From contig NZ_FZPK01000002.1 in the NCBI RefSeq assembly GCF_900198625.1, forward strand, positions 1 to 53,968: a stretch of 53,968 nucleotides of DNA. Reading direction: 5' to 3'. The stretch is from Helicobacter rappini (lineage in GTDB: Bacteria > Campylobacterota > Campylobacteria > Campylobacterales > Helicobacteraceae). A program made the translations under genes and the position numbers. This document shows, one piece after another, positions 9,084 through 16,663 of the stretch (position 1 is the stretch's first letter; every line of letters starts with the position of its first letter). Under the pieces are notes generated by a model. It saw only the letters and a program-made list of their open reading frames with translations, had not been told where the DNA came from and ran no database searches.

Positions 9084-9938
9084 TTACTCCGCAAAGATAA
9101 CCATATCAGCTGTGATTTCACTGCCAAATTCACTTGCTAAAGTTGCATTATAAGCTTCTTTAAAAAAGCCTTCTTTTTGTAAGGTATCAATTTCAGTATT
9201 AAGCCAATCTAGCAATTCTTTATTACCTTGTTTAACTGCTGGGGCGATTACATCTTGCTCACCGATAGATTGGATTCCCACTTTATAGTCTGGATTATGT
9301 TTTACCCACGCATAAAGCATTGTAGAATCATGAGAAAGCGCATCACCTTTTCCTTGCTGGAATGCTTGGAAAGTCTCTGTGTTTTGCTCGAATTTAAGTA
9401 AGTTTATACCGCTTTGCTTACTGAAATAAATGTCTGCTGTTGTGCCTTTATTGACTATCAAAGTTTTACCTTGCAATTGCTCTTCACTTGTGATAGCACC
9501 ATCTTTGCTAACCACACCTAGCGTTACTTTCATATAAGGCTTTGCAAAATCTACTTGCTTTTCTCGCTCTGGTGTTTTTGTAAAGTTTGCCATGATAATA
9601 TCTACTTTATTTGCTTTTAAAGCACTAGCCCTAGCTGCCGCTTCAACAGGCACAAATTCAATCTTATTCTCATCGCCTAGCAAATCTTTTGCAAAACGCT
9701 TTGCGATATAGACATCAAAGCCTTTGTATTCATTATTTTCATAATATCCAAATGGTGGCTTATCGCTGAATACACCGATACGAATCTTGCCATTATTTTT
9801 GATTGTCTCAATGGCACTTTCTTGCTTTTTTGTCTCTTCTTGTTTAGAATCACCACATGCAAGTAGTCCAAGCATAATTGCACCACCTAAAACTAACGCC
9901 GCACTAGAACGAAAAATCCCTTTAAAATTAAAAGCCAT
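9084..9938 (-). CDS. amino-acid ABC transporter substrate-binding lipoprotein (CjaA-like)
   Basis: A 284-residue periplasmic solute-binding protein of family 3 (polar amino acids). It has a lipoprotein signal peptide with lipobox LLAC near residue 28, so it should be anchored in a membrane. The ligand-binding core has the usual IRIGVFSDKPPFGY, YKGFDVYIAKRFAKD and ANFTKTPEREKQVDFAKPY motifs. It resembles CjaA, the cysteine-binding protein of Campylobacter; ligand specificity is inferred only from that resemblance. I chose the ATG at 9938 (AGGGAG precedes it) over an in-frame ATG at 10004, which would bury the signal peptide. No permease or ATPase gene is adjacent. Confidence 0.9.
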   Translation of the reverse strand: MAFNFKGIFRSSAALVLGGAIMLGLLACGDSKQEETKKQESAIETIKNNGKIRIGVFSDKPPFGYYENNEYKGFDVYIAKRFAKDLLGDENKIEFVPVEAAARASALKANKVDIIMANFTKTPEREKQVDFAKPYMKVTLGVVSKDGAITSEEQLQGKTLIVNKGTTADIYFSKQSGINLLKFEQNTETFQAFQQGKGDALSHDSTMLYAWVKHNPDYKVGIQSIGEQDVIAPAVKQGNKELLDWLNTEIDTLQKEGFFKEAYNATLASEFGSEITADMVIFAE

Positions 9939-10079
9939 TACTGCTCCCTTTCTAAAATAAAATAAAGTTGCAAGTGTAGCATATTCTTGCCTTATATGCA
10001 ACAAAATTATAAAAATATTGCATTGTTATAGAATCTTGTATATAAAAACTTCATATTTTAGAGTTTATTTACAATATAG

Positions 10080-11357
10080 TTAGAACATAAATCGCAATCC
10101 GCCATTAATCTCAAATGTGCTTGGCACACCCCTGCTAAAATGCGTGCTGCTTATATGCGTAATAGCACTTAGAGTTTGTGTGATACCAAACTCAAGCATG
10201 GCGTTAAACTCGCTTTGTGTAAGATTTTTTCTATTGCCACCATAATAATTTGAGCCATTAAAGAAAGTTGCACCATAGGCAAAATACATATTGAGCTTAT
10301 TATCAAGCAAACCAAGCCTTGTTGCCGCATAGATTAAATGTGCGTTATTTCCCATTTTGATAGCACGACCACCCCATACAAAAAAGGGCTGAATATTTGT
10401 ATAAAAAGTGTTTGACATATCTGCTTGTGTGCCATTACCCACGCCTAAGATTCCAAGACTACCCATTCCTGCGTTACCACTTGCAACATAGCCAATCATC
10501 GCATCAATATTTTTATATCCAATGGTAACTTTAGAATCAAAAAGGAATGTATTATTATGAAAAGACTTTAGACTTTTATGATCTTCAAAACTCCCAGCAA
10601 AACCCAAGTCAGCACCAAACCACCATACATTGCCACCATTAAATCTTGTAGCAAAATGCCCTCTTATGCCCGCAGTCGCAAACACACTTGGTATAAAGGT
10701 GGTAAAACCACTCATATACGCACTATTTTTTATATCTTTTTGATCGCCATTAAAATAGTATTTTACCCCAACATTAAACCAACCTGTTTTATCAAGGGGC
10801 ATAAATCGTGTCATTTCATAATAGCTTACACGACCAAAATTATACGCCCATATCGCTTCAATCACAAGATTTCTCACACTCCCATTTCTCACCCAGATCC
10901 CATCAATTAAGTGATTAATCCATGGGCTAATAGGCTGAAATCTCCCTGCTTTAATCGCTGTATCACCATCAAAATATTCTATAAAAGATTCCCCTAAAGC
11001 TACACTGCTACCACCTAAGACTTCATTGCCTGTATTGTTATAGAAGTATTTTTTCACTCCATCGTTATAGTTTAATAAGCCTTGAGCGGCACGAAAAGAT
11101 ATTGCCGCACGCAAATTATAATAAAATCCAGTGGTATAACCAAGCCCAACAGAAGCATTAAGCAATCCTGTATTACCTAAGAATCTACTTGAGCCATAAA
11201 GATTATTTGTATAATATCCACCGCCACCACTTGACATAAAATTCCCATATAACACAATATCAACTTGTTTTGTGCCATTAAGCAGGGCAGAATCAAGTGT
11301 TTTATATTGCCCAAAAGCTAAAGCAATCGTTAAAAAAAATAAAATAAAAATACGCAT
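10080..11357 (-). CDS. outer membrane beta-barrel protein (Opr/Hof-like porin)
   Basis: A 425-residue protein with an N-terminal signal peptide (MRIFILFFLTIALAFGQ), many alternating aromatic/Gly beta-strand segments, and a C-terminal strand ending in Phe (GGLRFMF), as required for barrel assembly. Motifs such as AIKAGRFQPISPWINHLIDG are typical of the Helicobacter/Campylobacter Opr-type porin family. It probably forms a channel or adhesin-like barrel in the outer membrane; substrate unknown. It is monocistronic between the cjaA-like gene and panC, all on the minus strand. Confidence 0.83.
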   Translation of the reverse strand: MRIFILFFLTIALAFGQYKTLDSALLNGTKQVDIVLYGNFMSSGGGGYYTNNLYGSSRFLGNTGLLNASVGLGYTTGFYYNLRAAISFRAAQGLLNYNDGVKKYFYNNTGNEVLGGSSVALGESFIEYFDGDTAIKAGRFQPISPWINHLIDGIWVRNGSVRNLVIEAIWAYNFGRVSYYEMTRFMPLDKTGWFNVGVKYYFNGDQKDIKNSAYMSGFTTFIPSVFATAGIRGHFATRFNGGNVWWFGADLGFAGSFEDHKSLKSFHNNTFLFDSKVTIGYKNIDAMIGYVASGNAGMGSLGILGVGNGTQADMSNTFYTNIQPFFVWGGRAIKMGNNAHLIYAATRLGLLDNKLNMYFAYGATFFNGSNYYGGNRKNLTQSEFNAMLEFGITQTLSAITHISSTHFSRGVPSTFEINGGLRFMF

Positions 11358-11403
11358 AACATTCCTTGTTGCATAGAATCTAAATATGGTGAAAATAAAT
11401 CCG

Positions 11404-12720
11404 TTATTCTATCCAAAGATTATCAAGCAATCGTATCTTTCCAATGCGAACTACAAGTAAAAAAATGCAATTTTGTGCTTTTGTAGCAAAAGTTAAATCA
11501 TGATTGTAAAAATCCATATAATCTATGTTTAGATTCCCTAGAATCTTTTCTGCTTCTTGTTTTAATATAGCAATATCTCTTATATTTTGCTGTGTGATGA
11601 GATCTTGTAAATGAAATATCGTTTTGGGAATCGCAAGGGCTAGTTGTCTCTCACTCTCACTCAAATATACATTCCTTGAGCTTAAGGCTAGATTGTCATA
11701 ATCACGCACGATTGGCATACCTATGATTTCTATTGGTAGGCATAAATGTTGCACCATTTTCTTGATAATGAGTAGCTGCTGTGCGTCTTTTTGTCCAAAA
11801 TATGCCCTTGTAGGCGAAATGAGATTAAAAAGCTTTAGCACGACTTGCAATACCCCTCTAAAATGCGTGGGACGATAGTATCCCTCAAGGATATAGCCCA
11901 TCTTTTTGGGCGGTTCTATTGTGATTTCATCATCATCTGTGTATAGAATCTCACTCGTTGGCGCAAATACAATATCAACGCCTACTTCCCTGCATATTTC
12001 AATATCTCTCTCAAGTGTGCGTGGATAAGTGGATAAATCTTCTGTTGGGCTAAACTGCGTTGGATTCACAAAGATAGAGACAACGGCTATATGATTTTGT
12101 GCGACATTAGATTCTATAAGGCTTTTATGTCCGTTATGTAAAGCCCCCATAGTCGGCGTGAAACCAATATCAAGCGAAGTGAAATGTATATTAGAATCTT
12201 TATTTTCATTATGCAATTTTGCATGACTCATGCCCGTTTGGATACATATAGTTTGATTTGGTTTGGTTGTTTGATTATGATTTAAAACTTGTTTTGTATT
12301 GTCTGTTTGGCTGTAATGTAATAGTCGCTTTGTGTCTTCTGTGTGATTGTCTTGCAAAGTTTGTTTGGTGTTTTTTATGTGATTATTATATGGGGCTTGT
12401 TGTGTTTCATCTACTTGATTGTAGCTTACAATTTGTTTTGCTTCATCTGCCTGTGTGTCGTGTAAAGCTTTTTCTGTATTGCTTGTTTGCATATGGCATG
12501 GAGTGTGTTTTGTATCATCTATGTGATTGTAATTTAAATCTCGTTTCGTGTTATCTGTTTGAATATTTGTTTGTAAAAAAGCAATATATTCTTGTTGCTT
12601 TACTTGCAAGGCTTCTTGTAGCTCCTCTTTTGTCGTTGCTATAATGCAATTTTTATGTTGTTGCTTAAATGCCTTATAGTCGTAGTTTTTATAATCGCAA
12701 TCTTGTTGGTTTTGTAACAT
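11404..12720 (-). CDS. panC: pantothenate synthetase with internal repeat insertion
   Basis: Condenses pantoate and beta-alanine with ATP to make pantothenate (CoA pathway, cytoplasm). The catalytic core is intact: FTPTMGALHNGHKS (HxGH ATP motif at about residues 195-198), FVNPTQFSP, YFGQKDAQQ and LALSSRNVYLS. The protein has 438 residues against roughly 275-280 for the family. The excess is an insertion of about 130 residues between the first helix (TTKEELQEALQ) and the strand leading to the HxGH motif. It comprises nine 12-residue repeats plus a hydrophilic tail. The first about 25 residues (Gln/Asn/Lys-rich) are also unusual, and a later start is possible. The frame runs through without stops, so the gene is probably functional with a surface loop. 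Confidence 0.92.
   Translation of the reverse strand: MLQNQQDCDYKNYDYKAFKQQHKNCIIATTKEELQEALQVKQQEYIAFLQTNIQTDNTKRDLNYNHIDDTKHTPCHMQTSNTEKALHDTQADEAKQIVSYNQVDETQQAPYNNHIKNTKQTLQDNHTEDTKRLLHYSQTDNTKQVLNHNQTTKPNQTICIQTGMSHAKLHNENKDSNIHFTSLDIGFTPTMGALHNGHKSLIESNVAQNHIAVVSIFVNPTQFSPTEDLSTYPRTLERDIEICREVGVDIVFAPTSEILYTDDDEITIEPPKKMGYILEGYYRPTHFRGVLQVVLKLFNLISPTRAYFGQKDAQQLLIIKKMVQHLCLPIEIIGMPIVRDYDNLALSSRNVYLSESERQLALAIPKTIFHLQDLITQQNIRDIAILKQEAEKILGNLNIDYMDFYNHDLTFATKAQNCIFLLVVRIGKIRLLDNLWIE
12238..12561 (-). repeat. nine degenerate 36-bp tandem repeats inside panC
   Basis: PanC residues 54-161 divide cleanly into nine units of 12 residues with consensus (Q/H)-(T/I/V)-D-(D/N)-T-K-Q-x-x-x-x-N. 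Examples are QTDNTKRDLNYN, HIDDTKHTPCHM and QTDNTKQVLNHN. Because units are a multiple of three, gain or loss of copies keeps the reading frame. The units have diverged, so this is not a recent array. Confidence 0.88.
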
Positions 12721-12838
12721 AATATTTGCCCTTATCGCTTGTAGAAATAAAACGCTATTGTAGCGATTTATTCAAATCTTTTGTGGATTTTACGATGAAA
12801 AGTGCAAGATTTTATTGCGTGGCTTTAGAATCTTATAA

Positions 12839-12913
12839 TTGTCATATTGAGTAAGCTAATCTTTCTAACTCGTTGCAAAAGAGATACTTTGTGTCTTGAA
12901 TTCAATATGACAA
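12839..12913. repeat. palindromic dispersed element, intergenic copy 1
   Basis: A 75-bp element bounded by perfect 12-bp inverted repeats: TTGTCATATTGA at 12839-12850 and TCAATATGACAA at 12902-12913. It lies downstream of the PKD pseudogene and upstream of panC. The same ends occur at 15764 and inside the NuoF-like gene at 32701. No coding capacity. It could fold into a long hairpin in RNA. Confidence 0.75.
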
Positions 12914-12994
12914 GATTCGAGATTTTTATCCAAGTGGGTAGGTGCAAGGTAGGGGGTGCAAAATTTAAAGAATCTAACTCCCACGCCAAACCCC

Positions 12995-13890
12995 CTAACA
13001 CACCAAAATCTCTAAGTCTCTAAAGTATTTTTTAAGCACAAATTTATCTTGACTCTTATCATTAACATAGTCTTTATTCTCAACTTCTACCAAAGCTTTT
13101 AATCTCACATTATATGAGCCTTCTTTATTAAAAGACTTTAAGATATTATCCTTTTGACTACTCACTTCACCATCTCCAAAATCCCATTCAACTTCTACTA
13201 ACTCAATAGAAGTAACAATATGAAATCCTATCACTTCATCAATGGCTATAACACTCTTAGTAGCATATATCTCTAGTATAGTAGTATCAAAGTCTGTATT
13301 GTAGTCAGGTATTTACACCTTTTTCCACTCATCTGTGTAATCACTGATTGGAGCTTCACCTATTGCTTTGAGTGCATTAACAGTTGTTTGCTGCATATCA
13401 TAGCTTTTAAGTAAGTCTGGTTTATTTGCATTTGATAGGACATTTTGATAGCTATTACTGATTGATGTTTTTTGGCAATTAGCCTTATTTATCTATGCGT
13501 TATCATTGACACTTTTATGTAATACTTCTGCCTTGATTTTATCTTGCAAGGCTTGAGCTTGAAGTTGAGCTGTTTGCATTTTACTTGCTTGTATCTTAAA
13601 AAAGCTTTCTTTCACTTGATTTGATAGCATTGCTACTTCTTTCTCTCTTTTATTGTTATTTTGCCTAATATGCCTAAAGCACTTTGATTTTGTGCGTCTC
13701 TTGTGGCTACTTCGTTTTGGTCTATGGTTAATGCTGTTTGGACTGCACTTTGAAATACTCCTAAAAATGTTTTAGCCATAAAATCACTATAAGCTAGGGC
13801 TTTTTGGTCATCTGTAAAAGCGTAGCTCTATTAAAACATATTTTGGCATATACTTTATAAAGCTATCTAAGGCGTCTTTATAATTTAGCT
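12995..13890 (-). pseudogene. decayed gene with a C-terminal PKD domain
   Basis: The minus strand from about 13890 reads as one protein only if several lesions are ignored. An upstream piece contains YKDALDSFIKYMPKY. After a frame change come DFMAKTFLGVFQSAVQTA and RDAQNQSALGILGK. A further shift leads to a Gln/Ala-rich helical part (KMQTAQLQAQALQDK), an in-frame TAG, the piece SYDMQQTTVNALKAIGEAP, and an in-frame TAA near 13315. The last open part (IGFHIVTSIELVEVEWDFGDGE and KSFNKEGSYNVRLKA) is a PKD-like beta-sandwich, ending at 12995. The original protein may have been phage-related or surface-associated; I cannot tell which. The last 79 codons could be mis-annotated as a gene. Confidence 0.75.
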
Positions 13891-13981
13891 ATCTTTCATC
13901 TTAGCTTCTATAAAAAACTAAGATTCTGAAAATCAAAATTCTCTTGTGTAATGCAGTTAAGAAACAACCTGCGAACTTTTA

Positions 13982-14629
13982 TCAATACAAAAGCGTTATA
14001 GAATCATACATATCCTGCATGGCTTGTTTTTTACTAGGATTATTGTGAGTTAGCATATATTTATGAAACATATTTGCAATGCTTCGTGTGATAATGTCTG
14101 TCTCAATATTTACTCTGCGACCTATCTTGTAATCCATAAAAAGTGTATTCTGCATTGTATGTGGGATTATCACAAGACTAAAGCTAGAATCTTGCACTTC
14201 ATGTATCGTAAGGCTAATGCCATCAATACATACACTGCCCTTATCTACCATGTAAGATAGGGCTTTTTGCGTTGTTTCTATGTGGAAAACATGCTGATTT
14301 GCCTGCATTTCTCTAGACTTTATCACGCCGATAGAATCAATATGCCCCTGCACGATATGTCCATGCAATCCATCGCCTAAACGCAAGGCTGGCTCGATAT
14401 GCACTAGCCCTTGCAAGTTTTCTGTGGCGATTAATGAGGCACTCTCTTTACTAAGCTCTACGCTAAAATGCGTTTTTGTGCTTTCTATGGCGGTAAGACA
14501 TGCTCCATTAACTGCTATACTATCGCCTATATTTGGGTTTAAATCAGATTCTAAACACAGGATTTGATCGCGATAAAAACGCACTTTTGCAAATTGTCTC
14601 ACAAGTCCGCTAAACATAACTTTCTCCAT
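13982..14629 (-). CDS. ribE: riboflavin synthase alpha subunit
   Basis: Dismutates two 6,7-dimethyl-8-ribityllumazine molecules to riboflavin in the cytoplasm. At 215 residues it is close to normal length. It has the two tandem lumazine-binding barrels: the first begins MFSGLVRQF and contains GDSIAVNGACLTAIE, and the second contains GHIVQGHIDSIG and GSVCIDGISLTIHEV. The C-terminal helix that drives trimer formation is present (TRSIANMFHKYM). The start chosen gives an MEKVMFSG N-terminus; initiation at the second ATG (MFSG) would match most homologues. It is followed upstream by a coiled-coil gene on the same strand with a 32-bp gap. Confidence 0.94.
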   Translation of the reverse strand: MEKVMFSGLVRQFAKVRFYRDQILCLESDLNPNIGDSIAVNGACLTAIESTKTHFSVELSKESASLIATENLQGLVHIEPALRLGDGLHGHIVQGHIDSIGVIKSREMQANQHVFHIETTQKALSYMVDKGSVCIDGISLTIHEVQDSSFSLVIIPHTMQNTLFMDYKIGRRVNIETDIITRSIANMFHKYMLTHNNPSKKQAMQDMYDSITLLY

Positions 14630-14661
14630 ACTAAATGCGTAATCTTACCATAATCATGTGG

Positions 14662-15096
14662 CTACTCAATATTTGTGCTGTTTTTTTGTCTTGTATGTAG
14701 CATGATTGTAACTTCATCTAGCTGTTTTGTCTCTTGTTTGTTGTTTTCTAGCGTTTGTGCATCTTTGGCTTTGTTGTAGAGATATAGCGTTTTTTCATGT
14801 TCTAGGTGTGCTATGCGGATTTGCTGCTTAATGTATTCTTGCTCTTCTTTCAAAATGCCTATTTGCCTTTGAATCTCGCGTATTTCATAGAGATAGGCTT
14901 GGATAGAATCTTTTTGACTTTGATAAGCACTGAAGCTACCAGATGAGGGCATAGGAATACTAGCAATCTGCGTATTGATAGAATCTATATCAGCATATTT
15001 ACGCGTGATTAATGTTTGATTGCGTAATAGGTTTTTTTCCTGCATATCGAGTTGTTGCTTTGCGATTTTTACAAGATTAACAAGCTGTTTTGTCAT
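14662..15096 (-). CDS. coiled-coil protein, possibly FliJ-like
   Basis: A 144-residue, almost wholly helical, charged protein with heptad-like spacing through LVKIAKQQLDMQEKNLL and IRQIGILKEEQEYIKQQI-type segments (the second paraphrased from residues about 75-95). No signal peptide or membrane segment is seen. I chose the ATG at 15096, preceded by AAGGA, over one at 15123. Size and character resemble FliJ-type flagellar export chaperones, including the FliJ-like HP0256 of H. pylori, but this comparison is from memory of general properties, not a residue alignment. It is just upstream of ribE. Confidence 0.6.
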   Translation of the reverse strand: MTKQLVNLVKIAKQQLDMQEKNLLRNQTLITRKYADIDSINTQIASIPMPSSGSFSAYQSQKDSIQAYLYEIREIQRQIGILKEEQEYIKQQIRIAHLEHEKTLYLYNKAKDAQTLENNKQETKQLDEVTIMLHTRQKNSTNIE

Positions 15097-15259
15097 AACA
15101 TGTCCTTGAATACAAATAAGCACTCTGCATTATAGCATGTGATTTTGAAACTACATTAAAACGCTATGGCTAGATTCTATATTTGGCTAAATCTCACTTT
15201 GCTTCTAATACTTATTTTGTAAAATAGAATCTATTATCTCAATTAAAAGGGAAATTATA

Positions 15260-15685
15260 TTGCTAAAGTGTGTTTATAGTTTTTCTTTCATTTTCTATTT
15301 TGCATGCAGACACACTAAAAAAATGTAAAGGTAAGGAAGATTTTATAAGCGGTTGTTAGAGAGAAAATATTATTACAATGGGGATCTTTGGGTAGAAAGA
15401 CCATACAAAAATGACAAAATAGAAAGCATAGAAAAAAGGTATGATGAAAATGGAAAATTGCGATTAGAATCATCAGTTTTAAATAATCTATTGCGTGGAG
15501 ATATGAGATTCTACGCGGAAGATAAAAAGCTGCTAACCTTGATTAAAACACAAGGCGGCAAGTTTATAAGCGCTAAATGCTTTAATGATAAAGCCTTAAC
15601 AAATAAAGATTTAGAAGAGACGGACAAACTTAAAAGCATTAGCCAAGCAATTAAATATTTACAAGAGATATGCCTTACAAAGTGA
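15260..15685 (+). pseudogene. broken secreted YwqK/MORN-repeat-type gene
   Basis: A TTG start at 15260 with AAGG upstream begins a signal-peptide-like stretch (LLKCVYSFSFIFYFA). The frame then hits stops. The continuation DTLKKCKGKEDFISGC lies in another frame (about 15309-15352), and the rest (LERKYYYNGDLWVERPYK onward, to 15685) lies in the starting frame again. The first lesion looks like a 4-bp TGCA duplication at 15301-15308 and the second like loss of one T near 15353. The repeated YYNGxLWxExPYKNxKIE pattern is that of YwqK/MORN-type proteins. The remaining 110 codons could be expressed from a TTG, but without secretion. Confidence 0.7.
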
Positions 15686-15763
15686 TACCAAATAGACTTT
15701 GATTAAAGCCATATAGCATACTTTTAGATTCTATGTTTAAGATTTGATTCTAGATTATAAAAG

Positions 15764-15868
15764 TTGTCGTATTGAGCGGAGCAAAACATCTGATGTAGAA
15801 TCTAAGCAAAGCCTAAATTCTAAAACAGATTCAAATAAAGATTTTTCACCTATGGCTTAAAACGACAA
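15764..15868. repeat. palindromic dispersed element, intergenic copy 2
   Basis: The left end TTGTCGTATTGAG (15764-15776) and right end CTTAAAACGACAA (15856-15868) are imperfect inverted repeats (11 of 13 positions). They match the ends at 12839 and 32701 with the change CAT to CGT. The interior contains two AGAATCT/AGATTC-type words. It lies between the broken YwqK-type gene and the orphan MerR-type promoter. Confidence 0.6.
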
Positions 15869-15881
15869 GAATCTAAATCAA

Positions 15882-15912
15882 AGTATAAAACCTGACACTT
15901 GGTGTCTGTCAA
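15882..15912 (-). promoter_or_regulatory. MerR-type promoter, copy C (no gene downstream)
   Basis: Read on the minus strand: -35 TTGACA (15907-15912), a 19-bp spacer with dyad GACAC-CAA-GTGTC, and -10 TATACT (15882-15887). It is nearly identical to the copies upstream of the cupin and CMD genes. Downstream on this strand there is no intact gene before the coiled-coil gene at 15096, so it may be an orphan left by deletion, or it may drive a short RNA. Confidence 0.6.
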
Positions 15913-16017
15913 GGGGAAGTTTGATGAGAAACCAACAAGCAATTTCTACCCCCTGTGCCTTGAAAATGTAATATGTTATTTTACCCTATCTTTAGAATCT
16001 ATCTTTTATCCCGCATA

Positions 16018-16515
16018 TCACTTCCTTTTCTCTGCTTGTTTAATCGCTTGTAAATACTCTGTATCGCTTAGCTTATCGCCCCATATCACATTAGAATCCT
16101 TGTTATATTGCGTTAGGGCGATATGTGTGCCGCTAGATTCTAGCCCAGCTCCGTGCCAATGCGCTACATTTGGCGGACAAGAAATGCTCTCCCCTACTTC
16201 TGCTTTGTGGATAATGCCATCTTTTGTGCCTGTGTAAATCACACCTTGCGTAACAATGAGTGTCTGTCCAGCGGGGTGAGTATGCCAAGCACTCCTAGCC
16301 TTTGGGCTAAAATGCACCTTTGCACCGCTAAAATCTCGCCACGCATTTTTCTCAAAAAGCATTGTAACTCCAACTTCACCGCTAAAGATTCTAGAATCTC
16401 CCTTTATCTCTTTTGCCTCTTTTATAATCTCTTGCATAGATTTTTCTCCTTGTGCGAAACATATTGATACCATACTTGCTAATATACCTGATAGGATAAA
16501 CCTATTTACTTGCAT
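16018..16515 (-). CDS. secreted cupin-domain protein
   Basis: A 165-residue single-domain cupin with an N-terminal signal peptide (MQVNRFILSGILASMVSICFA), hence probably periplasmic. The two metal-binding cupin motifs are visible: AWHTHPAGQT with the ligands H-x-H and Q, and CPPNVAHWHGA with the last His. It resembles cupins annotated near carboxymuconolactone decarboxylases, including manganese-dependent hydroxynitrile-lyase-like ones; real substrate unknown. The ATG at 16515 follows AAAGGAGA; an in-frame ATG at 16560 would spoil the signal peptide. It has its own MerR-type promoter at 16581-16611 and belongs with the CMD, MerR and reductase genes. Confidence 0.85.
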   Translation of the reverse strand: MQVNRFILSGILASMVSICFAQGEKSMQEIIKEAKEIKGDSRIFSGEVGVTMLFEKNAWRDFSGAKVHFSPKARSAWHTHPAGQTLIVTQGVIYTGTKDGIIHKAEVGESISCPPNVAHWHGAGLESSGTHIALTQYNKDSNVIWGDKLSDTEYLQAIKQAEKRK

Positions 16516-16580
16516 ATTTGTCTCCTTTGAGTATTTGATAGAATCTAAGTTTTTAAGCAAATATTAGATTCTAAAATAAA

Positions 16581-16611
16581 AGTATAAAGCCTGACACCTA
16601 GTGTAGCTCAA
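16581..16611 (-). promoter_or_regulatory. MerR-type promoter, copy B (cupin gene)
   Basis: Minus-strand -35 TTGAGC (16606-16611), a 19-bp spacer containing TACAC-TAG-GTGTC (one mismatch in the dyad), and -10 TATACT (16581-16586). The cupin ATG is 66 bp downstream of the -10. The over-long spacer with a central dyad is the hallmark of promoters activated by DNA distortion by MerR-family proteins. Confidence 0.72.
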
Positions 16612-16663
16612 GGGGCTTTGCATAATGCTTCTGCATTTTGTGCTAAATCTCATACCCAACCCC

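Noticed and set aside
9939-10004. Longer start for the CjaA-like lipoprotein
   Set aside because: It would add 22 residues before the signal peptide; the ATG at 9938 has a good AGGGAG site.
12238-12561. Regular repeats suggesting a CRISPR array
   Set aside because: Units are contiguous 36-bp coding repeats without spacers, degenerate, and lie in frame in panC.
12258-12644. Plus-strand open frame of 128 codons, very hydrophobic and cysteine-rich
   Set aside because: It is the antisense reading of the panC repeats; the regular 36-bp units make any frame look repetitive, and no ribosome binding site is present.
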